Positions 12,325-22,100 of a stretch of DNA of 64,000 nucleotides are shown in pieces. The DNA comes from Trifolium pratense (taxonomy: Eukaryota; Streptophyta; Magnoliopsida; Fabales; Fabaceae): assembly GCF_020283565.1 (NCBI RefSeq), contig NC_060063.1, positions 6,842,563 through 6,906,562 on the forward strand, in the 5' to 3' direction. Under the pieces are notes generated by a model. That model saw only the letters and a list, made by a program, of their open reading frames with translations, was not told the origin of the DNA and made no database searches. Position 1 is the first letter of the stretch. Each line of letters begins with the position of its first letter. The position numbers and the translations under genes are program-made.

Positions 12325-12563
12325 CAATCAAGTTAGCCTACAATTTTAAATTGCAGTTATAGTCGCGATTAAGATTATGTCGTGATTATTGGTATTATAG
12401 AAAATTACAGATAAATCCAGTTGATGTGGTCGTTCAATGACTTTGGCTATGCTCTAGCAATAGAGTTAACCGAAGATTTTAAATTGCAGTTGCAGTCGCG
12501 ATCTTTGATGTTAAAGAGAATTGCAGATAAATGCAGTTTATGCGGTTGCAATTGAAGCTGTAT
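12298..12563 (+). repeat. ~133 bp tandem duplication across the VAPYRIN stop codon
   Basis: The block from CGTTCGATGCCTTTGGCAGT (12298) through TTTTAAATTGCAGTTATAGTCGC recurs from CGTTCAATGACTTTGGCTAT (12431) through TTTTAAATTGCAGTTGCAGTCGC. Copy 1 includes the last nine codons and the stop; copy 2 lies in the 3' flank and is diverged. Confidence 0.7.
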
Positions 12564-12780
12564 GACACAAATTAAAAAAATGGAGTTGCAAGTATGATTT
12601 GGATTATTTGATTGAGAAGAAAAAATTGAGATGGTTTTATTTTGGGGTTTGGTTGTAATTTTAATAATTCGTTGATGGAATTGTAGATTTGAAAAATGCG
12701 AAGAATATTATTTCTAATGTTATTGTTACTCTTTTGAAGCTTTGTAGATATGTGTTATTCAGTTTGACTAGTAGTACTCA

Positions 12781-12812
12781 CTAGAACATCGACCCGTACT
12801 GCACGGGTCTGA
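12781..12812 (-). mobile_element. Helitron 3' terminus
   Basis: On the minus strand a GC-rich hairpin ACCCGTGCAGTACGGGT (12792-12808) is followed 7 bases later by the terminal CTAG (12781-12784) and then T. A short stem-loop shortly before CTRR is the hallmark of Helitron 3' ends. The element extends to the right of this point and is interrupted by the LTR retrotransposon at 13010. Confidence 0.75.
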
Positions 12813-12941
12813 TTAGTCGTAAGATATATAATGATTAAATAAGATGCGATAATTTCGATAACATAAGATATATGAAAAAAGTTGAGTAACATTAAACGAT
12901 AGTTCAACAATAATTTTGGATAAATATTCATACAAAGAAAA

Positions 12942-13009
12942 CTATGTTATATTACGGAAGACTTCCTTATAGACCACATTCGAATTCTTAGTCGTATCTT
13001 CACTGTTAT
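12942..13009 (-). pseudogene. Helitron helicase, last ~20 codons
   Basis: The minus-strand reading ends ...NVVYKEVFRNIT then TAG at 12944-12942, the typical end of plant Helitron Pif1-like helicases. It continues in frame the fragment at 24849-25060; the retrotransposon and its TSD separate the two pieces. Confidence 0.75.
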
Positions 13010-13484
13010 TGTTCTGGTAAAAAACAAGGGGGTTTATATTATTGATCAAATGGTGTGAATACACTCAGTTCAATCCCAACAACCCTGGGAGTTTAATAAG
13101 TCAGAATTCGTCCCTTTACAAATGAGAGTATGGAGCTATTTATAGAGCTTCCAGTCTTCTTCTCCAAGCAAGGGTTCCTAAAAATCCGGTCCTTAGCATC
13201 TTCTTCGGTGGTGTGGCGTGAAAATAGGGATGAGAATCTTGGTCTCCAAGCTATGGCAGTTGCGAGAAGTTTAATTCTTCCTTCTTAAATTAGCGGTTGA
13301 TGCAAGGAAGGAGAAGATATTTTCAGTAACGCAGAATCCAATCCTTTTTTGGCGTTGTCTTAGAATTGATGGTCGCGCCCTAGCTTCTAATCGCCTGTCT
13401 TGTGTTTTACCTGCTTTGGGCTTATCATCCTTTTTACTCTAATTGGGCTTATTGGATATTTCCTTAAGCCCATTGCCCAGTCCA
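13010..13484 (-). repeat. 3' LTR of the Tat element
   Basis: On the plus strand it runs TGTTCTGGTAAAA...GCCCAGTCCA. The outer TSD copy is GTTAT at 13005-13009. The CT-rich run CAGCCCCCCAAG immediately to its right (13485 on) is the polypurine tract when read on the minus strand (CTTGGGGGGCTG). Confidence 0.93.
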
Positions 13485-13673
13485 CAGCCCCCCAAGCACG
13501 AAGTCCAAAGGGGTGAAGTGCTTGAGTTTGATTCGAATTTTCCCTCTAAAATTTGTAGCGCGGGAACGGTTTCATCACGTTTTTCCCCACTTTCTGATGC
13601 ACGATCTCGCTCTCCTATGCCGTATCTATCAACCATTTCTCCATTTACTGATGACACGATCAGATATTTCCTC

Positions 13674-13680
13674 TATAAAA
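13674..13680 (+). promoter_or_regulatory. TATA box of antisense gene 1
   Basis: TATAAAA lies 72-78 bp before the ATG at 13752, which suits transcription starting near 13705. Confidence 0.4.
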
Positions 13681-13751
13681 TGGATCACTCGACGATAGGA
13701 TCCGCTCATCACCTTTTCGCCTGCTTACCTAACAGTTTTCTTTCTTACAGT

Positions 13752-14396
13752 ATGTCTCCCAAAAATCCTCCCTTTGAATGTGGTCAATCCCCTGCTTCCC
13801 CCGTCATCAAGCGGCTCCGCCGTATGTTGACCCTGAGTACGGAGGACTTAATGGACGATTTTGGTGAATTCTCGGAATTTGTCAAAGAGCTTAATGACTA
13901 TTGCTGGAGGCTGTCCAAGGAAGAGAAGCGTTTTCTAGACAGTGTGCTGCGTCTAGAGAAGGAGTTAAAGGATAGTGCATCCTTCGTGATTGCTGTGGAG
14001 AATGTCAAAGAATGCCACGCCGAAGTTGTCGAAGCTGTCGACAGTCAGATAGAGATCACGAAAGAAACCATGGGTGTGCAGGAGGAGATCTTAGGGATAT
14101 GCTTCAACGAGGAGCGGAGAGTGGACGATCGTTTGGCGCTGCTGAACAAGGAGATGAAGCCGCTTGTGAAGAGAAAAAGGGCTCTTCAAGGCGAAATCAG
14201 GGACGATGTCACTAAGCTGATTTCTAGGCGTCACTCCCTGGTGGACCTATTGGACAAGCAGAACGAGCTGAGGGAGGATTTGAAGCCTATTGAAGAGAAC
14301 ATGGTGAAGGCGAAAAGGGTGAAACGAGCGTTGGAGGAGATGCATCGTATCGCCGTCGCCGATGCCAGTGAATTGGGGGGTTCCACCATGCCATGA
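13752..14396 (+). CDS. Antisense gene 1 of Tat element: coiled-coil protein
   Basis: A 214-residue frame starting MSPKNPPFECGQ. It is open further upstream to 13443, but that extension would start inside the LTR and before the TATA box. Residues ~40-200 are rich in Glu, Lys, Leu and Arg with heptad spacing, as in a long coiled coil; no catalytic motif is seen. It runs opposite to gag-pol inside the retrotransposon's 3' region. Tat-lineage elements are known to carry extra antisense frames there; their role is not established and I assign no function. Confidence 0.55.
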   Translation: MSPKNPPFECGQSPASPVIKRLRRMLTLSTEDLMDDFGEFSEFVKELNDYCWRLSKEEKRFLDSVLRLEKELKDSASFVIAVENVKECHAEVVEAVDSQIEITKETMGVQEEILGICFNEERRVDDRLALLNKEMKPLVKRKRALQGEIRDDVTKLISRRHSLVDLLDKQNELREDLKPIEENMVKAKRVKRALEEMHRIAVADASELGGSTMP

Positions 14397-14738
14397 AGTT
14401 CCTGCTCGCCAACTTTTTCCTTTACGCTTTTTTCTTTGCATGTTTGTAATTTTCTTTTGCATTTAGGACATTCCTTGTTTGTTCTTCATACCTTTTGCTT
14501 TCGTTGTATTTCCCTTAAGTAATTTGAATTTCAATCTTTCCTTTTCCGTTATACGCTGTTTTCTATTTCTGCTAGTATCGCCCTCCTCTAAAATCTCCAT
14601 TAACTTAAATGGGTCAAACATTGACTTTTTGGAAAGATAAAAATAACGGTTCTCAAGACAGTCAAACCAAAGTAGTTGCGACCGTCCAAGCATTAATTAC
14701 GACCGTTAATAACGATGTTAGGGTTGGGCAAGATTGGC

Positions 14739-14746
14739 TATAAATA
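14739..14746 (+). promoter_or_regulatory. TATA box of antisense gene 2
   Basis: TATAAATA in the context GGCTATAAATATC, 47 bp before the ATG at 14786. Confidence 0.4.
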
Positions 14747-14785
14747 TCAACTGTTATTCTCATCAACTTATTTTGAATCTTTATC

Positions 14786-15103
14786 ATGGAAAATAACAAT
14801 GCGAAAAAACCTGTTGCCAGAAGTACTCCGCCTCAGCGGAGGAAGAAAAGAGTTGAGGTTTCAACCTCTAACTCCACTCGCTCCCGAAGGTCTAAGGATG
14901 TCAAAAAGGTGGAGGTTATCGTTCTTTCCTCGGATACCTCCGATTCTGGTAGTGGTGATGAGGACTACGTTTCGTTTCTGGAGACCTATGTTCCTCCTGA
15001 GCTTCGTGCTTCCTCATCCAGTGAAGAAGGGGGGTCCCGGGTCACCGTGGAATCCAAGATGACTTTCCCTGAGCCTGTGCAAAAGGATTCGGAGTCTGAT
15101 TGA
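14786..15103 (+). CDS. Antisense gene 2 of Tat element: small basic/acidic protein
   Basis: A 105-residue frame. The first ~45 residues are basic (RRKKR, RSRRSK), resembling a nuclear-localisation stretch; residues ~50-105 are Ser/Asp/Glu-rich (SSDTSDSGSGDED). It is probably disordered. A TATA box lies just upstream and an AATAATAAAG polyadenylation-like signal just downstream (about 15167). No family was recognised. Confidence 0.4.
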   Translation: MENNNAKKPVARSTPPQRRKKRVEVSTSNSTRSRRSKDVKKVEVIVLSSDTSDSGSGDEDYVSFLETYVPPELRASSSSEEGGSRVTVESKMTFPEPVQKDSESD

Positions 15104-15471
15104 TAGGATTTTAGGATTTCTCCATGTAACCTTGGTTTCTCCTCGTTGTACTTTCCATTTTCTGCTAATAATAAAGATTTTTCTTTCTTGCTTTGAGTAG
15201 AATGCATTATTTTATGTCTTGTCTTTCCTTGATTTTTGGCTTTTTCTCGTTTGGCGTTGTTTTGGATATCTTTGTCGCGCCCCTAAGGCGAATCAAACTT
15301 TAAAGAATGGCGCCACTCTCCCCGCCTGTAGGCGTCGTGTTTAGTTATCTGACGATAAATCTTCTAAGGTTTATTCTCGAGATACGCGCTTTGACACGTA
15401 TTTAATCCGACGACGCGTGCGTTACCTCTTGCTTCAACTTCTGGACTTCGAACAACCGAAAAGGTTTTTCT

Positions 15472-15480
15472 CTTTAAATA
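15472..15480 (+). promoter_or_regulatory. Possible TATA box of antisense gene 3
   Basis: CTTTAAATA about 230 bp before the ATG at 15706, followed by a CT-rich leader; a weaker match than those of genes 1 and 2. Confidence 0.3.
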
Positions 15481-15705
15481 GTACCTCTGTTTCCTTCCCT
15501 TTGCTTGTTTCTTCTCGCAAATCCGTACTCTTTTTCGCATATCCTTCTTCGATTCTCCAGCAAGCCTTTGTTCAACGCTACGTGTTAGGACGCTCCCAGC
15601 TTTGTCAATTTCTTTGAGGTATTCTTTCTTTTATACCTTGTTCCTTTTCGCCGATTTGGCCTGTTTTGCGTAGGAACCCTAGTTTTCTGATTTAGGTTTA
15701 GGAAG

Positions 15706-17826
15706 ATGGTTATTTTGAGAGAGTTAGACGATAATGAGGGGAGGGTTCCTATTTCTGCTCCTAGTTATCTCGAATGGGCGCAACAAGTTCGCGCCCATTA
15801 TACTAGGGCTAATGGTGTACTTAATAGCCGAGGATTTTACTCGGAATTATGGGGTTTTGATGTTGGGAGTAGTAGTAGTGATAGTGATAGTGATAGTAGT
15901 AGTGTTGATAGTGGTAATGACAGTGATTGCGTCATAATCTCCCCTTCCTCTTTCACAGGAAAGCGGAAGAATCCTTGTCGAGATCTGGTTGTTGCTGGTT
16001 ATACTCCCGTCACCATGGAAGTTTCTTCAAAGTATACAAACACGGAAATGGTGAGGAGCTTTAGGAAAGCCGTCAAGCTTTCAGACCCCTCTCATGAAGA
16101 CCTTATTATAACCGAACCCGTCAGAGAGGACGAGTTTGTATTTTCCAAGAATGACAACCCGCCGCATTATTTCTATCTTTATACCGGCGTAATACAACCC
16201 CTTAACATTTGGTTACCTTTTACTTCCTTTGAGGCGGAGATATTGACGGTTCTTAACGTCGCCCCCACCCAACTCCATCCTAATAGTTGGGCCTTTATCA
16301 AAGCCTATGAGGTAATGTGTTCTGGCTTCGAATTGGAGCCTTCAATTGGCGTTTTTTTCTCTTTCTACCACATAAAGAACTTGAAGCCGCAAACTTTGGT
16401 CTCTCTTAGCAGTCAACCTAACCGTCGCCTTCTGAGTCTATACGCTTCCAACTTCAAGAACTTTAAGGATTCTTTCTTTCGAGTTCGTAGTGCTGAGAAA
16501 TTTTCTGACTTGATGTATGATGAGGTTGATGATCCTCTATTCCCTTTCTACTGGACTGATAACCCTAGGCTTATCAAGGGTGCTATCTTTGAGGCCTTAA
16601 GCGATTTTGAGCAAGATACCGTCAACTTCCTTGACTCCTATGCCCTTATGGATACCGCCGATATCCTTAGGTGTGAGGGTAATAGTGAAGCCCTGACAGA
16701 GTATTTACGTAAGTAGCGCGTTTGGTATTTTTCTACTTCTGTTTAATGTTGATCTCGCCTCATTATTAACTCTTGTGTTTTTTTTTTTTTGTCTCTTTTT
16801 ACTTTTGCAGAGAGGATGAGGACTATTTCTAATGAGGAGAGGCTGGCATTCTTGGCTAAGGCTCGCCAGCAAAAGGCCAATCCTGTTGTCGCCGTGACTG
16901 ATCCACTGAAAAAGCTGCAAGTGGAGGAAGCTGCTATGAAGGAAGGGCGGAGCAAGAAGAAGCATGAGGGGCGTATCCGTGTCGAGATCCCGGGAAAGAC
17001 GGCCTCTGGAGTAGAGGAGACTGAGGGTGTTGCTCCTCCTCCTCCCAAAAAGCAAAAAGTTGAGAAGATTACTCAGAAGGCTGGGGGCGCTGACAAGGGC
17101 AAAGGTGCGGCTTCCAGTTCTTCTCAGCCTCCTTCTCAAGACGCTGAAACCGCTGCGCCTCTTTCCTGGAGCTCCTTCGATCCTCTGGAGTTTATTGAGA
17201 GAGGGGTAACCATGGTGGGTGACATGACTCGCTTCACCAACACTTCGACGGAAGACCTAAGGAAGAAGGCCTTAGAGTATGAAGTCAAGGGTACTCTTCT
17301 TAACTATCTACTGACAAACCGCCAAGAGCAAGAGGTTCTAGAGGCGAGGCAAAAAGTGAAGATGGTTGATGATAACCTCGCTGATATTGAGAAGAGGTAT
17401 TCTGAGACCAAGGCGAAGCTGGAGGGTGACATTAAAAAGTTGAAGGAAGAGAAGGAGGGCGAGACAGAGAGGCTGAAGAAAGAGTATGAGGAAAAACTGT
17501 CCAAAGTTAAAGAAAGCTATGCCGCTTCGGAGGCCAAACTCAAAGAGAATGCTGCTTCCCAGGCTGAGAAACTCTCCAAGCTATCCGAGGAGAAGGATGA
17601 AGCGGTACAGTCTGTAGGGACCTTAGCTGATGAGAAAGCTAGATTGGAGAGTGATGTCACAGAGCTTCAGCTCTATGCCGCCAACCAATATGACGAGGGC
17701 TTTTCTTTTGCTATAGAACAGGTTAAGCTTCTTTTTCCGGATCTCGATGCTAAGCGCCTTGGCGAAGCTGATGCAATGAATCAAATTGTTGACGGCAAGC
17801 TCGTTCCCTATGTTCCTCCTCAGTGA
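15706..17826 (+). CDS. Antisense gene 3 of Tat element: 'putative gypsy-type transposon' domain protein, two exons
   Basis: Exon 1 is 15706-16708, exon 2 is 16811-17826. The 102 bp intron starts GTAAGT and ends TTTTGCAG after a long T-rich tract. Splicing restores the frame (C + AG = Gln) and gives about 672 residues. Without splicing, exon 1 meets a stop at once. The N-terminal half has a Ser/Asp run and then the region IQPLNIWLPFTSFEAEIL with VAPTQLHPNSWAF, which I recognise as the plant 'putative gypsy type transposon' family (Pfam Transposase_28-like). The C-terminal half is charged with a long Lys/Glu coiled coil. Despite the family name no catalytic activity is established. It lies antisense to gag-pol, between antisense gene 2 and the tandem array. 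Confidence 0.7.
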
Positions 17827-18216
17827 ATGATCTTTTTGTAATGATTTTGTTTCTGCCCTTCTGTGGCTTTTTGTAATTATTTTGTATGCCCTTTTTGTGG
17901 CTTTGAACAATTTACCCCTTGGCTGGGTCCTTTATAAATTTCTTTATTTGCCTGATTTCTTCTCTTCATAACTTTATGGATTTGCATTACGTTGAGAGGT
18001 AACGCCTTTTGTCGTTCTCGCTTAGGAAACTTTATCCTTGCACCTGCGACATCTTCGATTTTCTATAATAATTGTAAATTGATACAGATAACTTTATACC
18101 TGTTGTTTTTTGGTGGTTGCAAATGATTTGGCGTTGCGATGAATCGCCTTGCTTTGGTTATGTATAAGCTTTTTCTGGCGGCGTCAATAATCTCGCCTTT
18201 CTTCACTGTATCTTTT

Positions 18217-18820
18217 TCTGACGTACCCAACTCGTAAGACTTACAGGTAACGCCAAGGCTTTGCAACCTTTTTATTTTTCTTTTTCTGACGTACCCAACT
18301 CGTAAGACTTACAGGTAACGCCAAGGCTTTTCAACCTTGTTTAATAAATTTTTTTTTTCCGACGTACCCAACTCGTAAGACTTACAGGTAACGCCGAGGC
18401 ACTGTAACCCTTGTTTAATAAATTTTTTTTTCTGACGTACCCAACTCGTAAGACTTACAGGTAACGCCAAGGCACTGTAACCCTTGTTTAATAATTTTTT
18501 TTTTTTTCTGACGTACCCAACTCGTAGGTGACGCCAAGGAACTGTAACCCTTGTTTAATAATTTTTTTTTTCTGACGTACCCAACTCGTAGGTGACGCCA
18601 AGGAACTGTAACCCTTGTTTAATAATTTTTTTTTCTGACGTACCCAACTCGTAGGTGACGCCAAGGAACTGTAACCCTTGTTTAATAATATTTAATTTTT
18701 TTTTTTTTTTCTGACGTACCCAACTCGTAGGTGACGCCAAGGAACTGTAACCTTTGTTTAATAATTTTTTTTTTCTGACGTACCCAACTCGTAGGTGACG
18801 CCAAGGAACTGTAACCCTTG
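18217..18820. repeat. Tandem array in Tat 3' region, nine ~65-75 bp units
   Basis: Units start CTGACGTACCCAACTCGTA at about 18218, 18287, 18360, 18433, 18509, 18571, 18635, 18711 and 18776. The first four contain AGACTTACAGGTAACGCC; the last five lack nine bases (AGACTTACA) and read GTAGGTGACGCC. T-runs of variable length separate units. Tandem arrays in the hypervariable 3' region of Tat elements are a known source of satellite DNA. Confidence 0.9.
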
Positions 18821-19151
18821 TTTTTGGTTCAGCGCTCACATCTGAGTTGATCTTTAAATAAAGATTCAGAGCTCAAGTTTGAGATAACCATTTTTGTTGG
18901 TTCAGAGCCCGTAACTTAATCAGGTTGACCTTTATTGACGCAAATATTTTGGGATATGCAGGAAGATATAAACTACTAGAATTTTGAAATTCAATGAGCC
19001 TCGATAAAAACCCCCGTTGAAACAGGGGAAAAGAGTGTCTCATTGTTTTTTATTCATTTATGAAAATGGTTCTTATACATCATTTAAAAATATTGCTAAA
19101 AGAAGAGAATGGTTTTACTTATTCTTCCGCCGATAAAGTGATGCTCCGTGA

Positions 19152-22100
19152 TTAGCTATAGTAGAACTTTAGGTTTGCTACGTTCCATGTCCTTGGGAGG
19201 ATTTTTCCTTCCATGGTCTCTAGGCGATATGCTCCTCCTTCGAAAGCTTCTTGCACCCGAAAGGGGCCTTCCCAGTTTGCTGCGAACTTTCCTCCTTTAT
19301 CCTTTCCCATAGGTCTTTTCAGCACCAGGTCGCCTTCTTGAAAACTCCTTTGTTTGACTCTTGTATTATAACGCCTAGCGGCTCTTTGCTTTATGGCGAA
19401 TTCCCTGAAATGCGCTCTTTCTCTTCTTTCCTCGATCATGTCTAGGTTCTCTTCCAGAGCTCTGTCGTTCTCTTCCTGCGTCGTGGTTTCTCTGCGCCAA
19501 CTAGGAGGATTTATTTCCACCGGGATCATCGCGTCCGAACCATAGACCATTGTAAATGGCGCTTCTCCTGTCGAGGATTGGGGAGTGGTGTGATACGACC
19601 AGAGGATGGGTGAGATGTGGGCTACCCAAGCTTCGCCTTTACTATCTAGCCTTCTTTTTAAGGCTCTTAGTATCACCTTATTTGCTGACTCTGCTTGTCC
19701 GTTAGCTTGTGGATGCTCCACTGATATAAAGGTGTTTTTTATTCCTTTGCTTTGACAGAATTCAACGACCTTTTCGCTGGCGAACTGTGTACCGTTGTCG
19801 GATACGATGTATTTGGGCAATCCAAATCTGCAGATGATTTTCTTCCAATAAAAGATTTTTACCTGTTCCGCCGAGATGCTGGATACCGGCTCTGCTTCAA
19901 TCCATTTTGTAAAGTAGTCTACGGCGACGATGATCCATCGCGCTTGTTTATAGCCAACCGGAAATGGACCAACGATGTCTACACCCCACATGAAAAAGGG
20001 CCAAGGGGATAACACCGACTTCAGTGGCTCCCCCGGAACGTGATGCAGGTTGGCGTGTCTTTGGCATTTGTCACAGTTTCTTACATACATGGCGGTATCA
20101 TCATGTATATCTGGCCAATAAAATCCTGCTCTCAATATCTTTCCTGCTAATGCTCTTGAACCGATATGACTACCACATGATCCTTCGTGTACTTCATTCA
20201 TGATGCGCTTGGCTTCTTCAGTACTGACGCATAAAAGGAGGGGGGACGCGAATCCTCTCTTATATAGCTTATCCCCTACCATTGAATACCATGCCGCCAT
20301 TTTCCTCAATTTAAAAGCCTTTTCCCTTTCTTTCGGGAGCTCATCCTTTTGGAGGTACCGGATAATGGGCGATCTCCAGTCTTCTTCTTCTATTACCATC
20401 ATTACCTCTTCCCCGTTGATGCTGGGAGTTTTTATGGTTTCTTGGATAACGGTTCTATGGCTTCCTGGTTTTTTGGTGCTCGCCAACTTTGACAATAGAT
20501 CTGCTCTCATGTTTTGTTCGCGGGGAACGTAAACTAATTCGAACGAATCGAAATGCTTAGCTAGGTTTTTCACCTTCTCCACGTATTTGATTAACTGCGG
20601 CTCTTTCGTTTGAAACTTCCCTGATACTTGGTTGGTTACCAGCTGGGAATCACTCATGGCCTTTAGCTCTTTTACCTCCATATCGCTTGCCAACTTCATT
20701 CCTGCTATCAAAGCCTCGTATTCCGCTTGGTTGTTGCTAGCTTTGAAGGCGAAACGTAGTGATTGTTCTATCATCACGCCATCCGGTCCTTCCAGTACTA
20801 TTCCGGCTCCACTTCCTCGCACATTGGAGGCCCCGTCAACTGAGAGTGTCCAAAACGCCGTTTTCTCCGTTGTTGGCGGAGTAGACATCTCCAATACAAA
20901 ATCAGCTAGTCTTTGTGACTTAATGGCCCCTCTAGGTGAGAAGGTGATGTCAAATTCCGATAATTCTACGGACCACGCCACCATCCTTCCTGCCAAGTCT
21001 GGCTTTCGGAGGACGTTCTTGATAGGGTAATCTGTTTTAACAACTACCTGGTGGCTTTGAAAATACTGCCTTAACTTTCTGGCTGTGACAACTACCGCGA
21101 GAGATAACCTCTCTATTCTTTGATACCTTGTTTCTGCTCCCCTTAAGGTTCTACTTACAAAATATATAGGTTTTTCTTCGCCTTCTATTTCTTGAACTAG
21201 AGCTGAACTCAAAGCTCTATCCGAAACTGCGAGATATAGGTAAAGGGTGTTACCTGGTAATGGGCGTGTTAAGATGGGCGGTGATGCCAGGAACTCTTTT
21301 AGTTGTTTGAAGGCTTCTTCGCATTCTGGCGTCCAGGAAAACCTCTCATTTTTCCTCAGAGATGCGAAGAAGTGGAAACCCTTTTCTCCCGCACATGATA
21401 GGAATCTGGATAGTGCGGCTATTCTGCCTGTCAAGGTCTGTACTTCTTTCACGGATGTAGGGCTCCTCATGTCTATGATGGCTTGGCATTTTTCGGGGTT
21501 AGCCTCTATTCCTCTGCTGGTGAGCATAAACCCTAAGAATTTTCCGGCTTGTACCCCAAAAGAACACTTTGCTGGGTTTAGTCTCATGTTGTACTTTCTT
21601 ACTGATCCCATGATGTCCAACAGATCATCATCATGGCGACTTCCCTCGGAATTTTTTACTACCATGTCGTCGATATATACCTCTAAATTCTTCCCTATTT
21701 GCTCAGCAAAAACCCTGTCCATCAACCTTTGGTATGTTGCTCCCGCATTCTTCAGTCCAAAAGGCATGACGTTGTAAAAATAGTTGCAGGTATTCGACAT
21801 AAAGGCTGTATGGCAGGCGTCTGAGGGGTTCATCTTTATTTGATTGTATCCGGAGTAGGCGTCCATAAAACTCAGCATCTTACACCCCGAGGCGCCATCA
21901 ATTAACCTGTCTATGTTAGGTAGGGGATATGGATCTTTGGGACACGCCTTGTTTAAGTCTGTGAAGTCCACGCACATTCTCCACTTCCCGTTGGCCTTTT
22001 TCACCATGACGACATTTGCCAACCATGAGGGATATTTTATTTCTTCGATGAATCCTGCTTCCTTTAGTTTCTCTACTTCCTCTGCTATAGCGACTCGCCT

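Noticed and set aside
18555..18839. 94-codon minus-strand frame in the tandem array
   Set aside because: Repetitive reading of the ~65 bp array only.
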